A stretch of 64,000 nucleotides of DNA from Novosphingobium sp. MW5 (GTDB taxonomy: Bacteria > Pseudomonadota > Alphaproteobacteria > Sphingomonadales > Sphingomonadaceae). The notes beneath the pieces were generated by a model. It worked only from the letters and a program-made list of their open reading frames with translations. It was not told where the DNA came from and did not search any database. A program made the translations under genes and the position numbers. The stretch is from assembly GCA_025938935.1 (NCBI GenBank), contig JAPCWB010000001.1, positions 434,001 through 498,000 on the forward strand. The letters run 5' to 3'. This document shows positions 10,011 through 19,712 of the stretch, piece by piece. Every line of letters starts with the position of its first letter. Position 1 is the stretch's first letter.

Positions 10011-10696
10011 AAGTTGCCAGCTACAACATCCACAAGGCCGTCGGGCTCGACCGGCGCTGCGATCCGGAACGCATCATTGCCGTCCTGCGCGAAATCGATG
10101 CGGATGTGATCGCCTTGCAGGAGGCCGACCGCCGCTTTGGCGATAGGGCGAGTGTCCTCCCAAGGCAGGCTATCGACGATCATTCCCCCTGGCGCGCGGT
10201 GCCGCTTCGCATGCGGGCGGATTCGATCGGCTGGCACGGCAATGCCCTGCTGGTGCGGCGCGGGATCGAGGTGGTCCATGCCGAGCCCGTTGCCTTGCCT
10301 ACGCTGGAGCCGCGCGGGGCGGTCTTTGCCGAACTGTTGGTGGAGGGGAAACCGCTGCTTGTAGCGGGAATGCATCTCGACCTGTCGGGCCTGCGCCGTC
10401 GCCACCAGCTTCGCGCTGTGCTTGATCATGTCGCCCGCTGCGGTCGCAAGGGGCCGGCGGTACTGATGGGCGATTTCAACCAGTGGTCCCACGCACGCGG
10501 TGCCATGCGCGAGATTGGCGGCGCCTGGACCCAGCTCGTCCCCGGCAACAGCTTCCCCTCGCGCCAGCCGGTCGCGGCACTTGACCGGATCGTCGTTTCG
10601 GCCCCGCTGAGCTGCGTGAACAAGGGCGTGCATCACAGCGCGCTGGCCGCCGTAGCCTCGGATCACCTGCCCGTTTTCGCCGAACTCACTGCCTGA
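10001..10696 (+). CDS. endonuclease/exonuclease/phosphatase (EEP) family hydrolase
   Basis: 231 residues, metal-dependent phosphoesterase fold of the DNase I / sphingomyelinase type. Visible catalytic motifs are VASYNIHKAVG (N-terminal Asn), IALQEAD (metal-binding Glu), MGDFNQW (Asp/Asn) and the terminal SDHLPVFAEL (Asp-His). There is no signal peptide. The ATG at 10001 is preferred to a TTG at 9995. The substrate could be nucleic acid or a phospholipid head group. Confidence 0.88.
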   Translation: MRLKVASYNIHKAVGLDRRCDPERIIAVLREIDADVIALQEADRRFGDRASVLPRQAIDDHSPWRAVPLRMRADSIGWHGNALLVRRGIEVVHAEPVALPTLEPRGAVFAELLVEGKPLLVAGMHLDLSGLRRRHQLRAVLDHVARCGRKGPAVLMGDFNQWSHARGAMREIGGAWTQLVPGNSFPSRQPVAALDRIVVSAPLSCVNKGVHHSALAAVASDHLPVFAELTA

Positions 10697-10709
10697 TTTT
10701 TAGGCACAT

Positions 10710-10739
10710 GCCCGAGATTCGGGCGCGACATTTGGTCGC
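10710..10739. promoter_or_regulatory. two adjacent inverted repeats upstream of glnK
   Basis: GCCCGA-GAT-TCGGGC (10710-10724) is followed at once by GCGAC-ATTTG-GTCGC (10725-10739). They lie 53-82 bases before the sigma-54 promoter, where an activator such as NtrC would bind, but neither matches the NtrC consensus well. The first could instead end the EEP transcript, though no T run follows. Confidence 0.3.
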
Positions 10740-10791
10740 CGTACGGGCACCCGACTCCCCACACCGCTGAATCCGCACGGATTTCGGAATC

Positions 10792-10807
10792 TGGCACACC
10801 CCTTGCT
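10792..10807 (+). promoter_or_regulatory. sigma-54 (RpoN) -24/-12 promoter of glnK-amtB
   Basis: TGGCAC-N5-TTGCT, a full match to the RpoN consensus, 47 bases before the glnK start. This is the classic control of glnK-amtB: activated by phosphorylated NtrC under nitrogen limitation. The match is seen; the activator is inferred. Confidence 0.85.
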
Positions 10808-10812
10808 GATAG

Positions 10813-11193
<381 letters not shown>

Positions 11194-11214
11194 CGCTAAC
11201 AGGAGGGATATACA

Positions 11215-12639
11215 ATGATCCGCAAACTGATTTCCGGCGTCGGAATGGCGGGGGCTTCGCTCCTTACCGCCACCGCCGCCCTCGCACAGGATGGGCCGAT
11301 CAAGGCTCCGACCGCAGAACAGATGGCCGGCATGGTCGACAAGGGCGACACCAGCTGGATGCTGGTTTCCTCGGTCCTCGTGCTGATGATGAGCATTCCC
11401 GCCCTGGCGCTGTTCTACGGCGGCCTGGTGCGCACCAAGAACATGCTTTCGGTGCTGATGCAGGTCTTCATGATCGTCAGCATCGCCGCGCTGGTCTGGG
11501 TGGGCTGGGGCTACACCATGGCCTTCACCTCGACCAATTCGCCCTGGCCTTCGCTGGTCGGCGGCTTTGACAAGGCGTTCCTCAAGGGCGTTTCGGCATC
11601 GACCTATGCCGCGACCTTCTCGAACAACGTCTACCTGCCTGAATTCGTCTTCGTCATTTTCCAGATGACCTTCGCCTGCATCACGCCGGCGCTGATCGTC
11701 GGTGCATTTGCCGAACGCGTGAAGTTCTGGCCGCTGATGCTGTTCACGGTGCTGTGGCTGACCTTCGCCTATTTCCCGATCGCGCACATGGTGTGGTACT
11801 GGGCCGGACCGGACTTCCTGGTCGACGCTCCCACCGATTCCGGCCTGCTGTGGGGCTGGGGCGCTCTCGACTTCGCTGGCGGCACCGTTGTGCACATCAA
11901 CGCCGGTATCGCTGGTCTCGTCGGCTGCCTCATGATCGGCAAGCGCCTGGGCTTTGGCAAGGAAGCCACCCCGCCGCACTCGCTGACCATGACCATGATC
12001 GGCGCCTCGCTGCTGTGGGTGGGCTGGTTCGGCTTCAACGCTGGCTCCAACCTTGAAGTCAACGGCGTCACCGCCGTCGCCTTCATCAACACCTTCGTCG
12101 CCACGGCTGCCGCCGCACTGTCCTGGTCGCTTGTCGAGCAGGCACACCACGGCAAGCCTTCGATGCTGGGCGCTGCCACGGGTGCGGTTGCCGGTCTGGT
12201 CGCGATCACCCCGGCTTCGGGCTTCGCTGCCCCGATGACCTCGATCGCGCTGGGCCTGATCGTTTCGCCGATCTGCTACTTCTTCGTCTCGACGGTGAAG
12301 AACAAGCTCAAGTACGACGATACGCTCGACGTCTTCGGCGTGCACTGCATCGGCGGTATCGTCGGCGCCATCGGCACGGCCATCGTTGCCGATCCTTCGC
12401 TCGGCGGCCAGGGCTTCTTCGACTACACGAAGTTCCCCGCTGTTCCCGGCGAATACGACATGGCCGCGCAGCTCATCACCCAGATCAAGGCGGTCGGCCT
12501 GACCCTGCTGTGGTCGGGCGGTGTCTCGGCGGTGCTGTTCTTCGCCATCGACAAGATCTTCGGCCTGCGTCCCTCTGAGGATGCCGAGCGTGAAGGCCTT
12601 GACCTCAACGAACACGGCGAGCGCGCCTACAACTACTAA
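11215..12639 (+). CDS. amtB: ammonium transporter
   Basis: 474 residues: a cleavable signal peptide (to ATAALAQ) and about 11 membrane helices. Family signature regions include ALALFYGGLVRTKNMLSVLMQ, DFAGGTVVHINAGIAGL (with the first pore His) and DVFGVHCIGGIVGAIG (second pore His). Forms a trimer in the inner membrane for NH4+/NH3 uptake and is gated by GlnK. A strong AGGAGGG ribosome site precedes the ATG. Confidence 0.96.
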   Translation: MIRKLISGVGMAGASLLTATAALAQDGPIKAPTAEQMAGMVDKGDTSWMLVSSVLVLMMSIPALALFYGGLVRTKNMLSVLMQVFMIVSIAALVWVGWGYTMAFTSTNSPWPSLVGGFDKAFLKGVSASTYAATFSNNVYLPEFVFVIFQMTFACITPALIVGAFAERVKFWPLMLFTVLWLTFAYFPIAHMVWYWAGPDFLVDAPTDSGLLWGWGALDFAGGTVVHINAGIAGLVGCLMIGKRLGFGKEATPPHSLTMTMIGASLLWVGWFGFNAGSNLEVNGVTAVAFINTFVATAAAALSWSLVEQAHHGKPSMLGAATGAVAGLVAITPASGFAAPMTSIALGLIVSPICYFFVSTVKNKLKYDDTLDVFGVHCIGGIVGAIGTAIVADPSLGGQGFFDYTKFPAVPGEYDMAAQLITQIKAVGLTLLWSGGVSAVLFFAIDKIFGLRPSEDAEREGLDLNEHGERAYNY

Positions 12640-12736
12640 GGCGCTCGTCCATAGCTTGGCGGGACCGGGGGCTCCTCCTCCTCTCCTCCCCTCGGTTCCG
12701 CCTCCCGACGTTCCTCCTGCGAACGCAAACTTCAAA

Positions 12737-12766
12737 GGCCCGGGCCAGCCGCCCGGGCCCTTTTTT
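12737..12766 (+). terminator. Rho-independent terminator of glnK-amtB
   Basis: Perfect 9-bp stem GGCCCGGGC / GCCCGGGCC with a 5-base loop, followed by six T. It lies 98 bases after the amtB stop. Confidence 0.9.
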
Positions 12767-12818
12767 ATTCGGGCACGGTTTTACGCTCTCGAAACCCAGC
12801 GGCATTACATGTCTCGCG

Positions 12819-13214
12819 ATGGAGACCGCGATTATCCTCGCCGCGCTGGCATTCTGCCTGCTCTGTCTGGTCATGATCGTCCGGCGTGATCTGGTGCGCC
12901 TGCGCCTTCAGAGACAACGGGTTCTGGCAACAGTAACTGGCCACCGCACAAACCGCCTGGAAGGAAGCCAGCAGTTCGCGCCGATTTACCAATTCACCGC
13001 GGAAGGCGGCGAACACGAAGTTGTCGACGAAGTGCTGTCAAACACGTGCCAGCCGCCCATCGGCACGCATGTCGAACTCGTCTATCCGGCTGGCAGGCCT
13101 GAACTGGCACGGCGACCGCGCCTGATGATGTGGCTTGCAGTCTATGCCTTGCTGCTGGCGCTGGCCGCGATCCTAATCGCGAGGCTTTTGGGCTGGATAG
13201 ACGCAGGAAACTGA
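12819..13214 (+). CDS. DUF3592 domain membrane protein
   Basis: 131 residues with an N-terminal and a C-terminal membrane helix. Between them is a beta-rich domain (about residues 35-95) with the DUF3592 pattern VLATVTGHRTNRLEG...FAPIYQFTAEG...PIGTHVELVYPAGRPE. Function unknown. No clear ribosome site. It stands between the amtB terminator and a convergent gene. Confidence 0.75.
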   Translation: METAIILAALAFCLLCLVMIVRRDLVRLRLQRQRVLATVTGHRTNRLEGSQQFAPIYQFTAEGGEHEVVDEVLSNTCQPPIGTHVELVYPAGRPELARRPRLMMWLAVYALLLALAAILIARLLGWIDAGN

Positions 13215-13218
13215 ACCG

Positions 13219-13235
13219 AAAAAACCGACCCGGTT
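13219..13235 (-). terminator. short terminator of the sterol desaturase operon
   Basis: On the minus strand, a 5-bp stem AACCG / CGGTT with a 3-base loop runs into a stretch of T (13224-13219) directly after the stop codon. The stem is short, so strength is uncertain. Confidence 0.4.
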
Positions 13236-13236
13236 G

Positions 13237-14118
13237 TTAATCGCTCTGCTGCGCCTGCCACCGATTGCGGATCATGTCGCTGGTGTCGCGGCTGCCATCG
13301 TGGGTCCAGCCGGGGGGACGCCATAAGTAAGAAAGCTTATGCCGCCACGGCGCCTGCCAGACATCACGGGCGATCCCGATCCATTCGTGGAAGGCGGTCC
13401 ACAGCAGGTTGAAGCTGCCAAGCTGCTTCACGATCCCGTAATGGATGCGGACATCGTCTTCCTCGCGGTGAAAGGTCCCGAACATCCGGTCCCAGACAAT
13501 GAACACGCCGGCATAATTGCGGTCGAGGTATTGGGGGTTGATTGCGTGATGCACGCGGTGGTGGCTCGGCGTGTTCATCACCGCCTCGAACCAGCGAGGC
13601 ATGCGGCCGATTGCCTCGGTGTGGATCCAGAACTGGTAGATCAGGTTCACCCCCGCACAGGCCGCGATCATCGCGGGATGGAACCCGGCAAGAGCGAGCG
13701 GCAGGCGGAAGACGAAGCCAAGCGCGATTACGCTCGTCCAGCTCTGCCGCAGCGCGGTGGATAGGTTGTAGTGCTGGCTCGAATGATGGTTGACGTGGCT
13801 CGCCCAGAACCAGCGCACGCGGTGCCCTGTCCGGTGAATCCAGTAGTAGGTGAAGTCGTCGAGCACGAAGCAGAGCGGCCATGCCCACCACACCCAGCCG
13901 ATGGTCGCAAGTCGCTGGTCATAGGCAGCGAACAGCGCGCCCGTCACAAGTCCGGCGAACAGCATTCCGGCAACTACGCTGCCCAGCCCCATCAGCAGCG
14001 AATTTAGCGTATCTCGCGGCTCATAGGCCTGCGCCCGCCTCCGCCTCGCCCAGACCATTTCAATCAGCACAAGCAGGATGAAGAAGGGCGTCGCCAGCGT
14101 GACGGGATCGTATTTCAT
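13237..14118 (-). CDS. sterol desaturase / fatty acid hydroxylase family protein
   Basis: 293 residues, several membrane helices and the di-iron histidine clusters HRTGHRVRWFWASHVNHHS and PSHHRVHHAINPQYLDRNYAG. Members hydroxylate or desaturate lipids, carotenoids or hopanoids; the substrate is not evident. The ATG overlaps the stop of the upstream gene (ATGA). It is the last gene of a three-gene operon. Confidence 0.88.
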   Translation of the reverse strand: MKYDPVTLATPFFILLVLIEMVWARRRRAQAYEPRDTLNSLLMGLGSVVAGMLFAGLVTGALFAAYDQRLATIGWVWWAWPLCFVLDDFTYYWIHRTGHRVRWFWASHVNHHSSQHYNLSTALRQSWTSVIALGFVFRLPLALAGFHPAMIAACAGVNLIYQFWIHTEAIGRMPRWFEAVMNTPSHHRVHHAINPQYLDRNYAGVFIVWDRMFGTFHREEDDVRIHYGIVKQLGSFNLLWTAFHEWIGIARDVWQAPWRHKLSYLWRPPGWTHDGSRDTSDMIRNRWQAQQSD

Positions 14119-14522
14119 GCCGCCCCGCCCAGCCGCCTGAGACTGCCCGCCCATTCCTGCGCACGCTTGCCCAGGTCGAGCGTGACCGTACCGAAAGTGC
14201 GTTCGCCGGTCGAAATCGTGAGGAAATTGCGATCCAGCCGCGAGCCCTCGTGGCTCGTCAGCACGCGCGCGGCAAAATGGACGCCGTGCCGTCGCAGCAG
14301 AACGATGCGACCGTCAGCGCCGCGTATCAGCGCACCGATCCCCGCCCGGTCGAGAACAGTATCGACTGGCTCGAAGCCGCAAAGCGCGGCCTGGGCCAGC
14401 TCCTTTGCCTCGCCCTCGTCGCGCAGCCTCACATCTCCGCCGAGCCCCATGCGGCCTGCCAGCCAAGCGAGGGCGAAGATCGCCGCGAGCGATACGAGGA
14501 TCTGGGCAGTCTGCGCGATCAC
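14115..14522 (-). CDS. hypothetical protein with N-terminal membrane helix
   Basis: 135 residues: one N-terminal hydrophobic helix, then a soluble mixed domain (about 30-135) with the stretch VLLRRHGVHFAARVL. It overlaps both neighbours by four bases, so its product is probably made in step with the desaturase. I do not recognise a named family. Confidence 0.7.
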   Translation of the reverse strand: MIAQTAQILVSLAAIFALAWLAGRMGLGGDVRLRDEGEAKELAQAALCGFEPVDTVLDRAGIGALIRGADGRIVLLRRHGVHFAARVLTSHEGSRLDRNFLTISTGERTFGTVTLDLGKRAQEWAGSLRRLGGAA

Positions 14523-14947
14523 TGCGATCGTGCGGCCAGCATGTCGGCAATCGCGCGGACCGGCGCAATGTCATAACCCGCCTCCGCCGCTGCCCCGGCT
14601 AGTTGGTCTGGGCTGACGCCGCGGCTTGCCTCTGCGAGCGTCCACAGCAGGGTCGAGCGTGTGCCTGAACGGCAATAGGCCAGCACCTTGCCTTCGCCGG
14701 ATAGCGCGTCGGCCATGGCAACAACCTGCGGCTCACTGAAGCCGGCATGAGTCACGGGGATGGCGACATAATCGAGGCCGGCAGCACGGGCTGCAGCTTC
14801 GATAACATTGCCGGGGACCTGGTCCGGACTTTCGTCTTCGGGCCGGTTGTTGATGATCAGCGTGAAGCCTTCATCAGCGGCACGGGCAACATCATCGAGG
14901 CCGATTTGCGGACTGGCATAGACCTTGTCGGTCAGTTTTCGAAACAT
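14519..14947 (-). CDS. TIGR01244 family (DUF442) phosphatase / sulfurtransferase-like protein
   Basis: 142 residues with the dual-specificity-phosphatase-like fold of the Blh/TIGR01244 group. The Cys-loop YCRSGTRSTLLW contains the nucleophile Cys and binding Arg, and INNRPEDE near residue 35 is typical. In related genes the domain is fused to persulfide dioxygenases; here it stands alone as first gene of the desaturase operon. The substrate is unknown. Confidence 0.8.
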   Translation of the reverse strand: MFRKLTDKVYASPQIGLDDVARAADEGFTLIINNRPEDESPDQVPGNVIEAAARAAGLDYVAIPVTHAGFSEPQVVAMADALSGEGKVLAYCRSGTRSTLLWTLAEASRGVSPDQLAGAAAEAGYDIAPVRAIADMLAARSQ

Positions 14948-15220
14948 GGCTGGCTTTCCTCTCTCCCCAGCTATGCGGCAAGTGGCTGTGCGGATTCAAG
15001 AGACCTGTGAGAGCCGATATTGTGCAGAAATGTCACGCCACGGTAGGCAAATAGGGAAGAATCTGATTCTGTTCGCACTTGTCCCCATTTTCGTCTATGC
15101 CTGACCCTGCAGAGGGGAGTGCCGCTTGAATAAGGCGGTTGCTTGTCCTGTCGCCCGGCGCGTTTCGTCCACGCCGCCCGGGCAGTGATGACTGGGCGAA
15201 GCGAAGGTAATTGCAGGTTT

Positions 15221-15997
15221 ATGGGTTTCGATAGAGGACGTCGCGGCCGGGGACGCGACAAGCGGGACGGTTTCGGCGAAGAAAGTTTCGACCCGTTCAT
15301 GGGCGGTGGCGGCGGCGGTGATCGCTTTGGCGGCGGCGGCGACCGGTTCGGTGGCGGCGGCGATCGCGGCGGCTACAGCGGTGGCGGAAATCGTGGCGGC
15401 TTTGGCGGCGGTGGTGGCGGCGGCTTCGGCGGCGGCCCGCGCGGCGGCGGCGGTGGTGGCGGCTTCGGCGGCCCACGCGGTGGTGGCGGCGGCGGTGGCG
15501 GTATGCCCGCCCAGGTCGTTGGTCAGGGCAAGGGCGTCGTGAAGTTCTTCAACGCTGGCAAGGGCTTTGGCTTCATCCAGCAGGAAGGTGGCGGCGAAGA
15601 CGTCTTCGTGCACATCAGCTCGGTTGAACGTGCCGGCCTTGACGGTCTGGCAGAAGGCCAGGGTCTCGAATTCACCCTCGTTGATCGTGGTGGAAAGATT
15701 TCGGCTAGCGACCTCGTGGTCGTCGGCGATGTCATCCCCGTTGAAAAGCGCGAAGCTGCCCCGCAGCGCGAGCTGACCGGCGAAAAGGCAACCGGCACGG
15801 TAAAGTTCTTCAACTCGATGAAGGGCTTCGGCTTTATCACCCGTGATGACGGCCAGCCGGATGCATTCGTCCACATCAGCGCTGTCGAGCGTTCGGGCCT
15901 GCGCGGTCTCAACGAAGGCGACCGGCTTGAATTCGACATCGAAGTCGACCGACGAGGCAAGTACTCGGCGGTCAACCTGATGCCGCGTCAGGACTGA
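15221..15997 (+). CDS. double cold-shock-domain protein with glycine-rich N-terminus
   Basis: 258 residues. A glycine/arginine-rich low-complexity region (about 1-95, with repeats of GGGGDRFGGG) precedes two cold-shock domains. Each has the RNP1-like motif (KGFGFIQQ; KGFGFITR) and the RNP2-like motif (DVFVHIS; DAFVHIS). It is an RNA/DNA-binding chaperone by family. Start chosen at MGFDRGRR because the upstream extension is not cold-shock-like. Alphaproteobacterial double-CSD proteins are common; the long glycine region is not. Confidence 0.88.
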   Translation: MGFDRGRRGRGRDKRDGFGEESFDPFMGGGGGGDRFGGGGDRFGGGGDRGGYSGGGNRGGFGGGGGGGFGGGPRGGGGGGGFGGPRGGGGGGGGMPAQVVGQGKGVVKFFNAGKGFGFIQQEGGGEDVFVHISSVERAGLDGLAEGQGLEFTLVDRGGKISASDLVVVGDVIPVEKREAAPQRELTGEKATGTVKFFNSMKGFGFITRDDGQPDAFVHISAVERSGLRGLNEGDRLEFDIEVDRRGKYSAVNLMPRQD

Positions 15998-16056
15998 CCG
16001 ACGGCGATCCGTCACCGGAAATTGACCGGTGGCCCGCAAGCGAATAAACGCGTGGC

Positions 16057-16084
16057 AATGGCGGCTCCGGATGGAGTCGCCATT
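16057..16084 (+). terminator. hairpin terminator after the cold-shock gene
   Basis: 12-bp stem AATGGCGGCTCC / GGAGTCGCCATT with one G-T pair and a 4-base loop, then a T-containing tail. It is 60 bases past the stop. Confidence 0.55.
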
Positions 16085-16137
16085 TGTCGTTTGCGTTTCC
16101 CGGTTCTTCTGATTCCCGAATTCAAAGGATACGTTCG

Positions 16138-17328
16138 ATGTCGATTACCCCGCTCATGCCCGTCTATCCGCGGTGTGCCTTCCGGCCCGTGAAGGGCGAT
16201 CATTGCCACCTGATCGGCGAAGACGGGCAGCGCTATCTCGATTTTGCCGCAGGCATCGCGGTCAATATTCTGGGCCATTCGCACCAAGGCCTCATCGGGG
16301 CGATCCAGCGCCAGGCGGAAACCCTGATGCACGTGTCCAACCTCTACGGCAGCCCGCAGGGTGAATCGCTCGCCGGCCGGATCGTCGACCTGACATTTGC
16401 CGACACGGTTTTCTTCACCAATTCGGGAGCCGAGGCGGTGGAGTGCGCAATCAAGACGGCGCGCGCCTATCACAGCCACGCCGGCAACGATCACAAGTTT
16501 GAGTTGATCACGTTCAAGAACGCGTTCCACGGCCGGACGATGGCAACGATCAGTGCATCGAATCAGGAAAAGATGCACAAGGGTTTTCTGCCTCTCCTCG
16601 CAGGGTTCAAATACGTCGAGTTTGACGACCTTGAAGCGGCGAAGGCGGCGATTGGCCCCAACACGGCAGGTTTCCTTGTGGAACCGGTTCAAGGCGAGGG
16701 CGGCATTCGCCCCGCCTCCGAGGCTTTCATGAAAGGCCTGCGGTCGCTCGCCGATGAGCATGACCTGATGCTGGTACTCGATGAGGTGCAGTGCGGCTAT
16801 GCGCGCACCGGCAAGTTCTTCGCCTATGAGCATTACGGCATCGAGCCGGACATTCTCGCCAGCGCTAAGGGCATTGGCGGCGGGTTCCCGCTTGGTGCCT
16901 GCCTCGCGACCGAGAAGGCAGCGCGCGGCATGGTGATTGGCACGCATGGCTCGACCTATGGCGGCAATCCGCTGGCCATGGCGGCAGGCGAAGCCGTACT
17001 TGATGCCGTCGCCAACGAAGAGTTCCTCGATCATGTTCGCTCCATGGGCGACCGGCTGCGTGCGCGCCTGGAGCAGTTTATCGGGAACTATCCCGAGCTT
17101 TTCGAGGAAGTGCGCGGCAAGGGGCTGATGCTGGGCGTCAAGATGAAGGTCGAGCCGCGGGGCTTCGTCGCGCACCTGCGTGACAATCATCACCTGCTGA
17201 CGGTGTCAGGCGGCGACAACACTTTCCGCCTCGTCCCACCGCTGGTCATCGATGACAGCCACGTCGAGGAGTTCATGGAACGCCTTTCGGCCGGTGCCGC
17301 AAGCTACGGGCCGGAGACGGGCAAGTGA
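16138..17328 (+). CDS. argD: acetylornithine/succinyldiaminopimelate aminotransferase
   Basis: PLP-dependent class III aminotransferase, 396 residues. Visible: [15 protein letters not shown] (PLP phosphate region), [22 protein letters not shown] (Asp for the PLP ring), and the Schiff-base lysine in [13 protein letters not shown]. Fourth step of arginine synthesis and probably also the DapC step of lysine synthesis. First gene of argD-argF-hslO; the argF start overlaps its stop. Confidence 0.92.
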   Translation: MSITPLMPVYPRCAFRPVKGDHCHLIGEDGQRYLDFAAGIAVNILGHSHQGLIGAIQRQAETLMHVSNLYGSPQGESLAGRIVDLTFADTVFFTNSGAEAVECAIKTARAYHSHAGNDHKFELITFKNAFHGRTMATISASNQEKMHKGFLPLLAGFKYVEFDDLEAAKAAIGPNTAGFLVEPVQGEGGIRPASEAFMKGLRSLADEHDLMLVLDEVQCGYARTGKFFAYEHYGIEPDILASAKGIGGGFPLGACLATEKAARGMVIGTHGSTYGGNPLAMAAGEAVLDAVANEEFLDHVRSMGDRLRARLEQFIGNYPELFEEVRGKGLMLGVKMKVEPRGFVAHLRDNHHLLTVSGGDNTFRLVPPLVIDDSHVEEFMERLSAGAASYGPETGK

Positions 17329-18254
17329 ACGCCCGGCACTTCCTGAACTTGGCCGATGCGGGTGGCGATGCGCTTGCTGCGATGATCAATGACGCCATCG
17401 ACCGCAAGGCGGCGCGGGCAGCACTGCCCAAGGGCGCGGTCGATGCCGATGCTCCGCTTGCGGGCCGTACGTTAGCGATGATTTTCGAGAAGAGCTCGAC
17501 CCGCACGCGGGTCAGTTTTGACATGGCGATCCGCCAGCTGGGCGGGACGGCGATCATCATGGATGCCGGATCGACCCAACTTGGCAGGGGCGAGACGATT
17601 GCCGATACGGCGCGGGTGCTCAGCCGCATGGTCGATGCCATCATGATCCGAACCGACGATCACGCCAAGGTCGATGACATGGCCGCCCATGCGAGCGTTC
17701 CCGTGATCAACGGCCTCACCGACCTGTCGCACCCGTGCCAGATCGTCGCGGACCTGCTCACCGTCATTGAGCATGGCAAGGCGCTGCCCGGTCTGCAGGT
17801 GGCATGGCTTGGCGACGGAAACAATGTGCTCAACTCAATCGTTGAGGCGGCTGGCCTGATGAAATTCGGCGTTCGGATCGGCGTGCCGGAAGGATACGAT
17901 TGTGATCGCAATTTCATTGCCCAGGCCATTGAGCGCGGCGCGCAGATTTCGGTCACGCGCAGCGCACAGGAAGCCGTGGTAGGAGCCGATGTCGTGATAA
18001 CGGACACGTGGGTTTCGATGGGTCAATCGGGTGCAGAGACGCGCATCGCCGCGATGACGCCTTTCCAGGTCAATGCGGAATTGATGGCTCTGGCCAAGCC
18101 GGACGCCCTTTTCCTGCATTGCCTTCCCGCCCACCGCGGCGAAGAGGTCACGGACAGCGTGATCGACGGTCCGCAGTCAGTGGTCTGGGATGAGGCAGAG
18201 AACCGGATCCACGCGCAAAAGAGCATCCTGCTCTGGGCCTTTGGAAAGCTATGA
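17325..18254 (+). CDS. argF: ornithine carbamoyltransferase
   Basis: 309 residues. GTG start overlapping the argD stop. Carbamoyl-phosphate site [13 protein letters not shown], the HPCQ motif in [11 protein letters not shown], and the ornithine-site [11 protein letters not shown] are all present. Makes citrulline from ornithine and carbamoyl phosphate in arginine synthesis. The stop overlaps the next start (ATGA). Confidence 0.95.
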   Translation: MNARHFLNLADAGGDALAAMINDAIDRKAARAALPKGAVDADAPLAGRTLAMIFEKSSTRTRVSFDMAIRQLGGTAIIMDAGSTQLGRGETIADTARVLSRMVDAIMIRTDDHAKVDDMAAHASVPVINGLTDLSHPCQIVADLLTVIEHGKALPGLQVAWLGDGNNVLNSIVEAAGLMKFGVRIGVPEGYDCDRNFIAQAIERGAQISVTRSAQEAVVGADVVITDTWVSMGQSGAETRIAAMTPFQVNAELMALAKPDALFLHCLPAHRGEEVTDSVIDGPQSVVWDEAENRIHAQKSILLWAFGKL

Positions 18255-19157
18255 GCGCAAGCAGCCTAAGTTCGGACGAAGCAGGATTTGATCGGGTCCT
18301 GGGTTTCACGATCCCGGATCGCAATGCCCGCGGCCGGATCGTGCGGCTGGGCCCTGTGCTTGAAGATGTGCTGGCCTCCCACGCCTATCCGGTTGCGATC
18401 CGCCAGCTTTTGTCAGAGGCGCTGACGCTGACCGCGCTACTGGGCTCGTTGCTGAAGGACGACGGTAGCCAGCTGACCATGCAGGCACAATCCGAGGACG
18501 GCATCGTCGAATTGCTGGTCTGCGATTACCGATCAGGTGAGCTCCGCGGCTATGTCCGCCACGATGCCGAGCGATTGGCAGCGCTTGAGGCAATGCCGTC
18601 ACTATCGGCGCTTTTCGGTAAGGGCTATCTGGCCGTGACCTTCGACATTGGAGAGAGCGGCCAGCGTTACCAAGGCATCGTTCCGTTAGAAGGGGATTCT
18701 CTCGGAGAAGCCTGCGAGGCATATTTTGCGCAGTCGGAACAGGTTCCAACACTGATCCGCATCGGCGTCCGGTTCGGCCGCGGAGGGACGGTAGCGGGAG
18801 GCATGCTGGTCCAGCATCTCGCCGATGGTGAGGAAGGGCGCGAGCGGCTGCACGTACGCATGGACCATCCGGAGTGGGAGCACGTTGCCGTCATGGCCGG
18901 CTCGGTCCGGGATGACGAGCTTGTCGACGCCGATCTTTCGCTGGAAGACGTGATCTGGCGCCTGTTTCATGAAGAGGGCGAGATTCGCGTTGAGCCCAGT
19001 GCACGCGCTGGTGAAGGGCTGCCGCTGTAACGTAGAGCACTACCGCTCCGTCCTCTCCCGTTTCCCTGAAGACGAAATAGCTGAAATGCGGGAGCCGGAT
19101 GGCGCCATCACCGTTGACTGCGCCTTTTGTTCGAAATTGTTCCGCATCGATATTTAG
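18251..19157 (+). pseudogene. hslO: Hsp33 redox-activated chaperone, frame broken before the zinc domain
   Basis: The N-terminal Hsp33 domain (about 255 residues) reads cleanly to a premature stop at 19030. The missing C-terminal redox switch, with CRC and CAFC zinc-binding cysteine pairs, continues in the next frame to 19157. Removing one G at 19007 (CGC-G-CTGG to CGCCTGG) restores an uninterrupted protein of about 301 residues. Hsp33 holds unfolded proteins after oxidative activation. If the frameshift were real the chaperone would lose its switch. I think a sequence error is more likely. Third gene of the argD operon, a common alphaproteobacterial arrangement. Confidence 0.88.
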
Positions 19158-19262
19158 CGGCTCTTGGTCGATCAAAAGACACGGTTGGTCGTAATTTCCG
19201 ATTAGGATATATATGTAAGAGAAAGTGGACCGCACGGCCTGTCCATGCGCAAGGGAATTCGC

Positions 19263-19676
19263 ATGTCCAAGGCGAACTATGCAAAGCTGATTGTCTCCGC
19301 CCTCCTTTTGGGTGTGCTCGGCGGCACACAGGCCTCAGGCCAGCGGCGCCAGCTCACCATGCTAGATCAGCTCTCAGAAGGGCGCTGGGAGCTTCGGCTT
19401 CGCGGGGAACGGCGGCAGGTGGAACGTATCTGCTTGCGCGATGGCCGCGGACTGATCCAGCTTCGGCATCCCGAGCAGCCATGCGATCGACTGGTGGTTG
19501 AGGATTCGCCCAGGTCGGTCACGGTCCAGTACACTTGCCGCGGGCGCGGATATGGCCGCACGCACATTCGCATGGAAAGCGACCAACTGATCCAGGTGGA
19601 GAGTCAGGGGATTGCTGGAGGGCTGCCCTTTGACTTTGCGGCGGAGGGGCGCCGTATTGGTGGGTGTGAGCAGTGA
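19263..19676 (+). CDS. exported DUF3617-like protein
   Basis: 137 residues from ATG 19263 (AAGGGA 7 bases upstream). Signal peptide ending near GTQASGQ. The mature part has GRWELRLR, then a conserved RICLRDGRGLIQLRHP and paired cysteines, resembling DUF3617 exported proteins. Function unknown. An ATG at 19245 is also in frame. Confidence 0.65.
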   Translation: MSKANYAKLIVSALLLGVLGGTQASGQRRQLTMLDQLSEGRWELRLRGERRQVERICLRDGRGLIQLRHPEQPCDRLVVEDSPRSVTVQYTCRGRGYGRTHIRMESDQLIQVESQGIAGGLPFDFAAEGRRIGGCEQ

Positions 19677-19712
19677 TTGCATCAGCCGCGCCGGTTGGCT
19701 AGCGGCCGGATC

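Noticed and set aside
10725..10739. Palindrome as a classical NtrC site
   Set aside because: GCGAC-N5-GTCGC lacks the conserved GCAC...GTGC core, so listed only as an inverted repeat.
14948..15220. tRNA or structured RNA before the cold-shock gene
   Set aside because: No cloverleaf or known riboswitch pattern; probably promoter and 5' leader only.
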